Under the pieces are notes generated by a model, which saw only the letters and a program-made list of their open reading frames with translations, had not been told where the DNA came from and ran no database searches. The translations under genes and the position numbers were made by a program. Below are positions 14,001 through 25,107 of a stretch of 64,000 bases of DNA, one piece after another. How positions within the stretch are numbered: position 1 is the first letter of the stretch; every line of letters starts with the position of its first letter. This DNA comes from Amblyornis subalaris (Eukaryota; Chordata; Aves; Passeriformes; Ptilonorhynchidae): NCBI GenBank assembly GCA_018881555.1, contig JACAXG010000069.1, positions 372,001 through 436,000 of the forward strand, written 5' to 3'.

Positions 14001-15949
14001 CCAAGTACGGATTACCCGTTCACTGCCAGTAAAGCATACTTCTATTTTCTTTTCATGTACTAATATTGCTATTCAAGTGCATGTGTTAAATTTTATGCAT
14101 TTGGTATCTCAAATTCCAACATGAAGCCAGGAAGCTGGGGCTAGGCAAATTGTCTTGTGGATGGTTTTGATTCATGTTTGGGATTCTGTATGTATACAAC
14201 ACTTAGGAGCTGATCTCACAGTTGCATGAAATAAGATGCTTGGGGCCATTTGTCTATTCATTCGCTTTAGTTTCAGCTCAGTTAAATGCTTGTGCTGAGA
14301 ATTTTCCATGTAATGCTGTACAGGCTTTCTCCTGAGCACTCTTGCTCCTTACTCTCCTGAGTCTTTTCACTGATGTGGAATTGTTTTTGTCAAAGGAAAA
14401 GGAGTAGTTTGGGGTGAAAATATGACAACTCTAAAATATGCAGATAGGCAAATACTTTGTGTATTAATAGCAGTATGTCAAGTTACCAAATGTCATTGGT
14501 GGTTATTGCATACTGCTGAGGTACAGGTCTTAGGCCAAAATAGGTGAGCCTGGTAAAGCACGTTTTGGTTATGCCAGCCTTTTGATTCGGGCCAACTCTA
14601 GTCTGAGGTGGACACTAAGGACAAACTGGTTGTGTTTGACTGGTACTGTCATTCTGTTTGTTTGTTTGTTGAGAGGCACTGCACCTGCAAGATATCTCTG
14701 TTTACCTCTTTCAGAAATACAGCTGATCTATCATGGCTTTTATTTGAACTAGATTTTCAGAGGGACATAGGTAACAGTAATAAGGGCATGTAGTGTAAAA
14801 AAGCCACTTAACACAATTAGGCTCTTCAAACATCCATTTGCTCACCAAGAAAACCATGAAGATTGGTTGTAATGTTCCATGGCTCTGGTAGATATTTTTT
14901 GTTTCTCTCCCTTTTAAATTTTCAGTCATGCTTCTTTAAAGTACATACTTACTAAGACTCAAGAACACAGAATAAATAATTTGTATAGCAGAATATATCT
15001 AAGGTAAGATATCTTCATGTTAGAAAAGGAATGACCGTAGAGAGATAAGATAGTCTAAAAAATACTGAGTGACCTGGAAGATGATAAGCAAGAGGCTGCT
15101 CACTGCACCTCCCCAGGCAGGTATCAAATGCAACTAAGACAGTGTATTCAAAGAAAGGAAAAGTTTTCGCACAAAATATAGTTGAACTATAATATGCCTT
15201 GCAACAGAAGGCTGCACGTGCTTTAAGCGTACATGGATTTGATAACTGACTGGATATATCCAAGGAAGTAAAATCCACTATGGGGTATTAAATTAAAAAC
15301 TCTGCTTCTGGATCAGAAAATCCCAAGCAAAGGCTGGAGAATCATTCTGGAGAAATACCCTTATATTTGATAAAGTCAGTCCAGAAGTGCTGTGAGGGAG
15401 CAGTTTTAAACAGAAGACTGCAAGGAGAGAGTTAGGAGCAACTAGTATCATACATCTGCCTAGTCAGAGAGCACATGAGAAAAATCTGGAAAAAAAATTT
15501 TATTAAAGTTGACTTTATCCTTTCTGTTTTTCCTCCAGACACAGATGTATTTTTCTTTCTGTCCATTTTATCTAGAGAAAAACCAGTCTGCTGATACCAA
15601 AACAGTTCCCCATCACAGTTCTTCCAGTCTGACATTATTTCAGCACTGAGCTGGACATCCAGGTGGAAAATCGTGGCAGTTATTTTCAATTTCTCTTTTA
15701 AAGTCCCTGTGGGTTTGAGCAGGTAGCATCTGTATAACAGCAAGACATTCTCTGTTTAATTTTCATTACATTCTTAATCTATTAAATCTTGAACCAGCAA
15801 AATATGACATTACCACACATGAGAAAAAAAATCTAAAGAATATTGCTATAAAAAGGGCTGAAAATACAAATAATATCTAATGGAGTGATGGTGAACTGAT
15901 TCAGTTTAAATTAAATTATAGTAGGTTTGCAATGAGAACTTGGGTTTCA
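8072..15949. other. Mostly unique sequence without a recognisable gene
   Basis: No open frame exceeds about 105 codons and none shows a domain. Homopolymers occur at 8480-8495 (16 T) and 12811-12824 (14 A). The part from about 9600 to 11240 is unusually purine-rich on the + strand and is listed separately. The minus-strand frame at 15432-15743 (103 codons) has a composition typical of chance open frames and shows no motif. I see nothing that demands a gene. Confidence 0.65.
9580..11240 (+). other. Purine-biased block of unknown origin
   Basis: Over about 1.6 kb the + strand is visibly richer in A and G than the flanks, with many GAAGAA, AAAGAG and GGAAAAGATG-type strings and few pyrimidine runs. 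No long open frame survives. Possible explanations are an old sense-strand retroposed sequence, a non-coding transcript with strand asymmetry, or local composition drift. I do not recognise a family. The boundaries are by eye. Confidence 0.35.
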
Positions 15950-17070
15950 AAAGGGCAAACCCTAATAAATTGAGGGAACTCATTACCAAAGTTGCTGACT
16001 ATACTGACCTCTGAGATCTGAATGTGGAGGGGGTAAACATTTTAAAGAAATCTATCAAGTCTGTGGTACTGCCATAAGATTACAGGATAGGAAATGTCAA
16101 GAGTGGGTATAGAGGAGCAGAGGTGAAAGAGAAGGGTAGGAAGAGATTAGTTTGATCTCAGTAGTATGCTAGGCTTTAGCTTTTGAAGCGTTGAATAAAA
16201 TTATTGAGATAGAATAGAAAATGCAACATAGGTTTGATTAAGGCAGGACTAATCTGATATCTTTTTCCAAAACTGATTTTTTTTCTACAAAAGGAAATGC
16301 AAACTCGATTTACTAGAGTATTTGATATGGTGCCGCATAGGAAATTACTATTTCAGTTACAAAGTGTAGGGATTAAGAAAATCATTGTAAAGTGGGCAAA
16401 GAACTGTACAGGACAAAAAAAAGCTTACTGACAAGAAACTATTGAGTTCTATGCAGGCTATTTGGGGAGTCCCAATATCCTGGGACTAGCCTGTTTATTT
16501 CTGTTAATGACTGTAAAAAAAATGTAATAATGTAGAAAGGAGCATAAGTAAAACTTACTGATGAGCAAAACTGAGTTATCAAAGCAAAAGACATATGCAG
16601 ATATCAACTAGCCATAACTGATCTTGAGGGATTAAAATATTGGAAAATGCAAATTAACTGGTTTTGGGATGAGTAACAAAATCTGCTATATGAGAGGTTA
16701 GCATCAGCTGAAAAGAAGTCAGAGTAAAAGACCTGGAGATTTTGATCTTTCTTAGACTATAAGAATGATTAGAAGGAGTTAGACTGTTACCCAAAGAGAT
16801 TAAATTAGTGTATTTTTACTAGTTTGCACCAAGTGGCAATTTATTACACTGAGGAAATAATAATTTCTTTCAAACTGATTCAATAGTATTTTCTTCTAAC
16901 AAACCAAATGAAGGATGAAGAAAATATACAAAATCTTCATTAAAAAATTAAACAATTTAAAAAAGGGGGCAATTTATAATAGATCTTAAAACAACTGTGA
17001 AGAAATTATGTCTGTTATGAGAGGTAACTGGACTCAGTGACCCAGAAGGCAATTCCAGTCCTGTGTTTAC
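15950..17070 (+). mobile_element. Old CR1-type LINE fragment, + strand, decayed ORF2 with 3' end
   Basis: This non-LTR retrotransposon remnant is badly decayed but still ordered. Upstream text near 15950-16270 (AATAAATTGAGGGAACTCATT; TTTGATTAAGGCAGGACTAA) resembles the CR1 segment that precedes the polymerase. Codons from 16306 read FTRVFDMVPHRKLLFQLQ, a form of reverse-transcriptase motif A. Codons from 16465 read GSPNILGLACLFLL, matching the GVPQGSxLGPxLF motif B. Near 16554-16571 the codons read KLTDEQ, in place of KFADDT (motif C, catalytic aspartates). Text near 16680-16760 (AGCATCAGCTGAAAAGAAG; AAAGACCTGGAGATTTTG) fits the post-polymerase region, and 17018-17065 (GGACTCAGTGACCCAGAAGG; AATTCCAGTCCTGTG) fits the 3' end. 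Stops and frameshifts separate these pieces, so it is a dead copy. The element is 5'-truncated, as is usual for the family. A related LINE such as L2 or L3 is the alternative. Confidence 0.65.
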
Positions 17071-20000
17071 ATACTAGAAGAAAGAACTCAAGCAGTCTGG
17101 GAGGGTAAAGTGTCTATATGAACTCAGATAAAAACTAAACCAATTTTTATTATATGATCCTTTAGATTGAAAAAGCTTTAGCAATGTCCTAATTTCTATT
17201 TTATTTTTTAGAATTAAATCAACACCAGCCAGGCTAATAAAATAAGTATTGAGCACATATTTTACAGAAATATTAAAGATCTATGTTTCCTTAAATAAGA
17301 AAGTGAATATTCTTTTTACCAGTTTTTATTAAAGGGCAAAAGAGTGAGCAATGAGAACAGTAGTAGTAACCTGTTTGAACGCTCTGTTGCAACCCCTGGG
17401 ATTAGAAATAGGTCTAGGAATAGTTTGGGTCCAATAGTTTGGGTGCCTGTCACAATCAGGAAGGAAAAATTCAAGAGGGGAATTTGGTGCTCCAGTGAAC
17501 TGAACATCTTCCTCCATCTCCTCCAAACGTAACTTCCTTCTAAGCTAAAGCAAATGTGAGAAAGAAACGGAGAAAGGGGTTTTTTTGTTTTGTTTTTTTC
17601 AAGGTCACTGCCTTCCCTTGACAAAGAAAAGACATGGTACTGACACTGACTGGCACAGGCTGCCTTAGAAAAAGCTGTATTTGCCCTTGTGCGTTGGTGC
17701 ACCCCAGAGCGTGTGGGCGTGGGTGGTGCTGCAAAGCCAGGCTGCACACTGCCTGTCCCCACTTGTGTGTGACCAGGGAGCATCTCCCAGAGCAGGCAAA
17801 TCACCGGGGCTGCCAGGCTGACTGAGCTGCCCTGAATCCCCCTGGGACTACTTGAGAATGACCTGAGCTGCTGAACTGTCTTTGACTGTAGTTATAACAG
17901 TTATAAACAATAATTATTAATACTTTCATAATGACAACCTAATAATTTGAAATATTCCTGAAGTATTCAAGTTCCTTTAGCTTACAACAGATTTTAACTA
18001 AATACTAGATTTTACAAAGCTGTAGAAGTGGTTTTTTTATTCAGAGATTCAGACTTGAATCTGACTAATACTAATTTACAGATGAGCAAATCATTTTACT
18101 TAAAATAAATCTTGTGAAAATTCAGTCTTTCATAAGGTAAGCAACTGTAATTTCAGAATGTTCAATGATTTTACTCTCCAATTTTTTGGGGTGCAAGACA
18201 TGTTTTACAATAAAGCCTGGATCCCACCTGAAAGAAGATTCTTAGCACTGCTACATGTATATTGGAAGCACTCATTGCTTCATGCTGCAGTCTTCAAAGG
18301 ATTTGCCTGGATTTTAAAGGACGTAGAGCAATGTGTGTTCACCAGAGCCTAAGCTGATAACTGGGTAAATTAGTATAATATTTTCTACACCTAAGAATCA
18401 GTCTCAAACTATGAAAATAAGTACATTTTAAATTACTTTATTTGAATTTTTATCCCAAATATATTTTATAAATTTAAATGGATGAATGTTATGAGTTTAA
18501 TTTACTTTTATGAAATTTAATGCATTTAAAGTTAATTAAGTCATTAGGAAGAGTTCTGAAGACCATTTTCCAGCAAATCAGAAGATCCACAGCATTTTTA
18601 AAATTAGATTTGAAGGAGAACTTTGCCTTTTGTACTGAAATATCTGTTATTTTTTTAAGATCCCACTATCTCCTCAAAGAAAAAATTTCAGGGAAACTCA
18701 AATTCTTCCTGACTGCAGTGAATGCAGATAATGGCCTACTTTGCCTTTAAATAGGTAATGTTTGAAGTGTCAGTATTTACGTATGGCAACAAATCTGGGG
18801 AGAAGACAATGCTGGTTACTGCATTTAAAGTAAAGGACCACTCTGTTTGCTGAGTCTTTCTGAAAGTCCAGCAAGAAGATTTCCACTGTCATATGGCTCT
18901 GAAAAACCTGACAGCAGTTCAGTTTGCTGGTCAGTGAAAATTCAGCTTTTTTTCTCATTTGTGAGCAGACCCAACCACCATTAACCTAACAGAAGAATCT
19001 ACATACTTCCTTGAGGAGAAAGGTAGTTGTCCTAAAGTAAGTACAGAGGCGAGCTGCTATGTGCATGGAGGCAGTTCATGTGATGTCCAGTAAGAGAAAT
19101 ATATACATGCTCCACATCTCTGTGCCTGGCCATGACAACGAAAATGCGAATATCAAATGCTGATATACTTGCTGTTCAGTTCGTGAGAAGAGAACATCAG
19201 TTAAAATTTGTAATTTCATAAAAGTCAGTATGGAAAGGGAGCTGGTTTTACATTAGAAAAGTACCCACCAAAGGCAGTCCCTAAAACACATTCTTCTTAA
19301 TAGCTCAGGTACCTAAGTTAGGGACGCAGGTATGCACTTTCATTTCCCTAGTACAGTTAACATCTGATCACAGCCATCACGGCTACAGTTCATTAATATA
19401 ATTATTTACTCACACAGTGGTGATTTACAATGAATTTCTCAGCCTAGTAAGAAGAGTAGGAGAGAAGGGTATGAAGGGTAAGATAGGACAGAACAACTGA
19501 AACACTTCACCTCTTCCTGATGCAGTTGCAACGCAGCTCAAAAAGGGTTATGAAACAAAAGTGACAAAAATAGCAAGAAAAAAAGAAAAAGAGTTGAACT
19601 GTAAGTACACATCCAAGAGGAGAGATTTAACTTCTGTTAGGATTGTTTCACTACCTTAATGCCTAAAAACTGTAAGAGTGGAGAGTGGAAAAAGTCCAAT
19701 GCTTCATTTGCAAATTTGGTGCTACATTCAACCCAAAACACTCCTAAACCATTGTCTGCAAAAGTTCTGTTTTGTCATGGCAAGCTACAGAACTGCTGAG
19801 GTGGCTGGAGTAAGACTGAGAAACTTCCTGTAAAGATGGGCGTTAACCCTGGACTAAATGCGCGGTTGAGCCTTTCTGTTATAATAACAGAAAAAAACCA
19901 CATCTTAAATATAAGTTGTTTTAGTTGCACTCTGAGCATATTGACCAAGTTGTATTAACCAGGACACATACTGCTTTCTATTTTTAGTTCTAGTTAATTT

Positions 20001-20221
20001 AAGCAAGGAATAGATGTTCAAACTGGTATAATTCTGTGCATGCCTGAAGCAGAACTGAAAGCATTGCAAGAAACACTGAAGGGGGTTTTAATGTTTATCA
20101 GGTAGGTTTTTAACTAGTTTCTAAGTGGTATGGATGAACTGTGATTTTTTTCTAATATTAGAAGGCAGAAAGGAGAGAACTTTCCCATGTTCTGGTTTTA
20201 AACACTTCTCTCCATTCCTAG
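17071..20221. other. Unique sequence with one GC-richer islet, no gene seen
   Basis: The 162-codon minus-strand frame at 17316-17804 overlaps other open frames on both strands. It shows no domain, signal peptide or coherent composition, so I do not call it a gene. About 17620-17880 is clearly GC-richer than its surroundings and contains several CpG sites. The rest is ordinary AT-rich DNA. Confidence 0.6.
17620..17880. other. GC-richer islet with CpG sites, unidentified
   Basis: Sequence such as GCACCCCAGAGCGTGTGGGC and GCAAATCACCGGGGCTGCC contrasts with the AT-rich flanks. It may be a fragment of an old GC-rich repeat, an exon of a non-coding RNA, or a small regulatory element. It matches no family I recall. 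The open frames through it on both strands are explained by low stop-codon density in GC-rich DNA. Confidence 0.4.
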
Positions 20222-21309
20222 TGTGGGGGATTGACCCTGTCTAGATGCCAGATACACACCGAATCCCCTCTATCACTCCCTTCCTCTAGTGTACAAGGGA
20301 CAGAGGTTGTTGTGGAAGGCTCATGGGTTGAGATAAGGACATAGAGAGATCCCTACTGATTACTGCCATAAGAAAAACAGACTTGACTTGGAGAAAGTGT
20401 TTAAATGCATTACCAATGGAATTAGAGTAGCATAAAGAGAACTAAAAACTGAATCTTAAAACACCTTCCTCCCACCCCTCAATTCTTCCTGGACTCAAGT
20501 TTGCTCATGATTTTCTCCCTCACAGCAGTGCAGGGGACAGTGAATGGGGTTTATGATCATCATACGTTGTCTCTACTGCTCCTTCCTCCTCAGGTGAGGT
20601 CCCTACCTGCATACCTGCTCCTGCTGCAATGTGAGGTCCCTACCACAGGAGACAGCTATCCATGAATTTCTCAAATGAGAGTCCTTCCCATGGGCTACAG
20701 TTCTACATTCCAGCATGGGTCACTCACAGGGTCATAGGTCTGTCCAGCAAACCTGCTCCAGTGTGGGCTCCTCTCTCCATGGGTCCACAGGTCCTACCAG
20801 GGGCCTGCTCCAGTGTGAGCTCCTCTCTCCATGGGTCCACAGGTGTGAGCTGTCCACAGCGTCACAGCCTCCTTCAACATACCCACCCGCTCCACCATGG
20901 GACTCCTCCACAGGCTGCAGACGGATCTCTGCTCCACCATGCCCTCTGTGGGATGCAGGGGCACAGCTGCCTTGTGATGGCCTCACAGGGGAATCTCTGG
21001 TCCTGCAGCTGGAACACCTCCTCCCTGTCCTTCACTGACCGTGGTGTCTATGGGGTTGTTTCTCTCACATATTGTCTCTCCTTTATCCTGGCTGCAGTTG
21101 TAGAGCAGGCTTCTTTTCCCTGCTGCACAGAGTAATACATTATCCCTGAGGAACTACGGTGGTCTCTCATGGGCTCAGCCTTGGGCAGCAGCAAATCCTT
21201 CTCAGAAGGGTTGCACTGGCCCTGGCCAACATGGAGGCAACTCCTGGCATCTTCTCCAAGAAGCTCTCCCTCAGCCTCCTTGCTACCAAGCCTTTGCCAC
21301 ACAAACCCA
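20222..21309 (-). mobile_element. Solo LTR (about 1.09 kb) of an avian endogenous retrovirus, - strand
   Basis: Read on the minus strand, the block starts TGGGTTTGTGTGGCAAAGGC and ends CAGGGTCAATCCCCCACA. These terminal sequences, and the repeated CCATGGGTCCACAGG-type units inside, match a long LTR type common in bird genomes. No retroviral coding sequence flanks it, so it is a solo LTR. Landmarks on the + strand are the U5-side end TGTGGGGGATTGACCC at 20222, GGGTTGAGATAAGGACAT at 20326-20343, the unit repeats at 20752-20844, the GGTGTCTATGGGGTTGTTTC piece near 21041, and the U3-side end ACACAAACCCA at 21299-21309. The open frames at 20662-21135 and 21048-21302 fall inside the LTR and are not genes. 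No target-site duplication was evident. Confidence 0.85.
20752..20844. repeat. 41-bp unit repeated with 52-bp period inside the LTR
   Basis: Copy 1 is at 20752-20792 and copy 2 at 20804-20844. They start CCTGCTCCAGTGTG and end GGGTCCACAGGT, and differ at one base. Looser relatives lie on both sides. This LTR type is built from several such units, so the duplication is probably a family feature rather than a new event, though the near-identity of these two is notable in an otherwise diverged copy. Confidence 0.85.
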
Positions 21310-23939
21310 ATACACTTGGATACATGAATGCCACTAAATAAATCTTTATAAAATAAGAAGTTGTTGTAAGAAGCTGTTGTTACAGCTAGTTTTCCACAGC
21401 AAAGGAATATGAAACTCGTAACAAAACTAGAAAATAATGCTTAATTAGTAAAAGGTTGTTTACAAAGACTCATAGGAAATATATGCTTTAAAAAAAATAG
21501 TTTTTATCAATTTCAGAATAAGTGGTACTAAGCTATAAAAAGATCAGTAAAATAAATACTGAAAGACTTGAAATGCAAGAAAATGAAATTCAGTTTGCAA
21601 TTTTGAAAATTTCAGGAAAAATAAAGATCTTCACATTTTAGACAGCTAACTGTTGCTAAAATCCCTTGTACTGATAATATAAACACAATCATAATGACTT
21701 AAGTCTAATGACCAAGAGAAATTCTAAATTTCACCTTCTCCTCAGGTAAGCTCTGTTGGACTAAGATGGAAAGTCCTATGTACTTAGTATAGAGCACAAA
21801 AGGAGCCTGATCATGCTTGAATGAGAGTGTTACACTGACTTGAATAGCAGCAAGATTGCTCCATCAATCTAGATTTTCTTTCTTCTCCTTCTTCTTTTGT
21901 TTCAGATTGGTAACTCTGGCTTGAGCTGTCAGTCAAAAACCTTACTAGATGAGATTCAATGCCACATTCATATTTCCAATGACATTATGGATTTATATTA
22001 TACGTATATTTACGTTTCACTTGCAGTGTAACAGCAATAGACCTTTAGAACCTGAGTGCTGAACAAACCTGATTGCTTCCTCATATTAGGAGTTCAACTT
22101 CGGCTTACATTTTTTACATAGAGAATGAGTGTTTTCTAAATGTACATAAATTCAGCTTTTAACACTACTATATTCTGTAAAAAACATATGAAGCTTTTGA
22201 TTATATATGACTAATTCAGGGGAAAATTATGCATTGTTTTGACTCACTGAATTAATTGTTCTTGACTTTGATAATTAACTCTAATCAGAATCCTGCTCCT
22301 GGAAAAAACATGATCTTTTAGGTGCTTTTCACAATTTTTTCAGGCAGAAAGAGAAATAAGAACTGACTTTAGGGAAAAGCTCAACTCTGAAGGCTTTAAC
22401 TGAACAATCTCAGTGGGGTATTTTTGTTTTGGATTCCATTCAATTTAATTCTGATTTTAAAAGCACCTACATGTTGCTGATTTTGGACTGCCTAGAATGA
22501 TACAAAAACCTTCAAGCTGGGATGGACTCACTGCATTGCTTACATGTAGCATCTGGAAAATTTCATTGTACTTAAACAATTTTTTTGTCAGTCTAACATT
22601 CTTCTTCTATCTGAGCTGTGCTGCTGGTGAGGTAAATTAATTTCTGTGTGACCAGCAATAATTAAGCCCAGTTAGCATGTTTTCAGTATTAGCATGTTTT
22701 CTATTCAATCAGATGTCTATAAGGCAGACTGACTGAAGGCATAGTTCTCCATTTATTTCTCTCAAAAGGTTTTACCTTTTTTATTTAGGACTCTGCAGGC
22801 AATAAAATGTATCATTAGTTAAGTACTAAATAATTATTTAAATTATTGACTCTTGCAATATTACAATAGTCTGCAAGTCCAACCCTACCAGGCTACATGA
22901 TGACCTTGTGAGTTATCAGACTAAACACAGGGCTGAAGATGTGCTTTTCTGCTGCTTTAATTTCCCAAGTATGATGTCTAATAGTTAATTAGACTATTAA
23001 GTCTAACAGATTCTTCTGACTTTACAATCCATGATTGCGAAGATTGCTTTCACCACAAATTATCTTTGGTTTTCTGAAGTGATATAAAAGTGTGTAAAAT
23101 GATATTTCACACGGTCTTTCTTGCACAACATACAGGATATTTACTGTGGTTTTTAGAATATACATTGAAAGCCTTTGGTACTTTCAGTCTCGGCTTTTAA
23201 ATACTTTGGTCTTATAAGCTGTTCCCTTAAGCAGTATCAGTATGTCCAAAATCTTACAGGAAATGTAATTTTAGCCTTGCATTCATTGACATTTCTCACC
23301 TTTCTTTTGTTCGCTTTAGTCTTCTGATTCATCTGTGCTCTCATTTTCAAATTCTCACTGTGGCATTTACTGTGATCACTGACTCTTTCCCACCATCCTT
23401 CCCCTTTTATTCTCATTTTTGTTCTCATTCAGTCTTTCAGAATTGTCATATTATACTCCAAATTACAATTTATAATTATGATATTTTTATAATCTTCTAA
23501 CTATATTTCTTTCTTGCCTTTTTTTTCTTTTGAATTTCTGCAGCTCTTAAAATTACTTCTCAGTATATTTGTTTTTTCATTTTTTGAATATTAGATCAAA
23601 TAGATATTTCTTTCTTTTCTTTCAAGTATGTTACTTTGTTCTGCCTCAAGAAAATCAAGAATTCACATATTTCTTTTTGTATCTAATTAAGACATTTATT
23701 TCTTCTATTGGTACATTGTTTTCATTGTTTGGGGCAATAATTTGAATGAAATTAACTGTGTGCACTTAAAATGTTTTATGATAGTGAGTATAAAATTGTG
23801 TCTTAGGTGATTTAGTTCTGTGCACAGTTAAGCTTTGCAAAGGATGGTGTTGTATTAAAAATTATAAAACATTTCATACAAGTATCATGTTTGGGGTATG
23901 ATCCTTTGAATATTCTGTCTTTTCTCTCTTATCTGACAG
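21310..23939. other. AT-rich sequence without a gene
   Basis: There are no open frames of note. The segment contains the repeat trace at 21800-21865, a 13-bp direct repeat TTAGCATGTTTTC at 22672-22684 and 22689-22701, and T-rich DNA around 23500-23600. Nothing points to a promoter or RNA gene. Confidence 0.65.
21800..21865. repeat. Ancient amniote interspersed repeat trace
   Basis: GGAGCCTGATCATGCTTGAA, then TTACACTGACTTGAATAGCAG and CAAGATTGCTCC, follow the order of a widespread ancient phrase (GCCTGATCCTGCT ... GACTTCAATGGGAGCAGGAT). This is the best of three such traces in the window. Family name and full extent are not determined. Confidence 0.4.
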
Positions 23940-24127
23940 GGACTGTGAGCTTTTTCTGGGTCTTCACTTCTGCATCCTTTTCTGAAATTCAGAAGGAAGG
24001 CCGAAAAAATTTGAATATCATTCCACTGTATCTTAATATCAAACTACAATTATTAAAACTTAATTGTGAGAAACAGGAAACTGAAAGCCTTAAGTTCTGT
24101 AGGAAGCTGATGAAATCACTCCATCAG
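23940..24127 (+). CDS. Candidate internal exon, + strand (unrecognised)
   Basis: The frame is open across 188 bases. It is preceded by a pyrimidine tract and acceptor (TCTCTTATCTGACAG|G at 23939/23940) and followed by a strong donor (CATCAG|GTGAGTACT at 24127/24128). The acceptor interrupts a codon after its first base and the donor falls between codons. The frame is open from 23891, upstream of the acceptor. The 62 residues have a hydrophobic N-terminal part (SFFWVF) and then a Lys/Leu/Glu-rich, probably helical part (LKLNCEKQETESLKFCRKLM). I do not recognise the protein. It could equally be an exon of a non-coding RNA or a chance pairing of splice-like signals, and no neighbouring exon was identified. 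Confidence 0.25.
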
Positions 24128-24507
24128 GTGAGTACTTCTTGGAATAACATTTTCACTTAGATTATTATAGATTCTCCCACTTGTGCAGTGGTGCACTAGG
24201 GAAATTTTTAGCGATAGCTAGTACTGCTACCACTCCGTTTGTCTAGATAGTAGTTCATCAAGTATAACACTTCCTAAACATCTTCCTTCAAGATTTTGTG
24301 GAAATAACTCTCACGTGCTTCTGTTACTACATTCTCTTATTCGTATGCTTCAAGAATACACCCTGAAAGTCCAGACTCAGCAGGATGATACAACAAGGAG
24401 CCACATACAAGATGACTGAGCATCACACCAATATCTCTGCTGCACCCCCACAAAAGTACATACCATGAAGGTGTGATAGTTTTGTAACTGACTCATGCTA
24501 TACTTAC

Positions 24508-24685
24508 CAAGCTACGTCTGTATCTATAAACAAAGCAAATCCATTCTTCAGCCTCAGTGTGAATGGTATGGCAGAGATCACATCCATGCACAGAAATCCT
24601 CCTCTGGCTGGGTATGTGACGCTAGAGTGGATGCCAACTATTAATTCCCTTCGTTTGTTCATGTAATAATAGATGTCACAAAACC
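24508..24685 (-). CDS. Candidate internal exon, - strand (unrecognised, faint channel-like text)
   Basis: On the minus strand a pyrimidine-rich acceptor (TCTCCCCGCTTTTCAG|GG) and a near-consensus donor (GTAGCTTG|GTAAGTATA) bound 178 open bases. The encoded piece includes CDIYYYMNKRRELIVG, then SSVTYPARGGFL and CMDVISAIPFTLRLKNGF. The string FLCMDVISAIPF resembles the S3 segment of EAG/HCN-type channels (WFxxDxxSxIPF), but the expected S2 text and spacing are absent, so this is not assigned to that family. The frame stays open far beyond the acceptor, from a stop near 25110 to the stop at 24504, the longest open frame in the window. That could mean a longer exon, a decayed coding copy, or chance. 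No adjoining exon was found. Confidence 0.28.
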
Positions 24686-25107
24686 CTGAAAAGCGGGGAG
24701 ATTCAGAGAACAAGTCACAACGCAATTGGGTTGCTTGGAAGAAGGATGCCCAAAGAATTATCAATGATGAGATGATTCTGGAAATAAACATCTGAAGAGA
24801 AGCAGAAACTGCAAACAACCTCCACTGATATTGCCTCCTGCCTTTTGTTGTGACAGTGCTTAGTGTGTCTATAAACTGGCTTATGTGGTTTACAATTTCC
24901 ATCGCAGAGGCTGGGACTTCAGAGTGTATGTTGTTAAGAAAGCGAAGCCTGGGATTAGAGCTATTCAGGAGTACCAACTTTTCCCTAAAACACAGTTCTC
25001 TCACTGGATTGAGAAGAAATTGGCAAGAAAAACACACAAGACTGTTCTGTCTGTATGCAATTACTAGATCAGTCTTGCTGTGCCACAATTTACTGGGAGG
25101 AGTTTAG

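Noticed and set aside
17316..17804. 162-codon minus-strand open frame
   Set aside because: It overlaps open frames on both strands, runs partly through a GC-richer islet with few stops, and shows no domain, splice context or coherent composition.
20662..21135. 157-codon + strand open frame
   Set aside because: It lies wholly inside the 1.09 kb LTR on its antisense strand. GC-rich LTR units explain the lack of stops.
24508..24685. Assignment to the EAG/HCN potassium-channel family
   Set aside because: Only the short FLCMDVISAIPF string fits. The S2 text and the S2-S3 spacing of that family are missing, so naming a channel gene would be unsupported.
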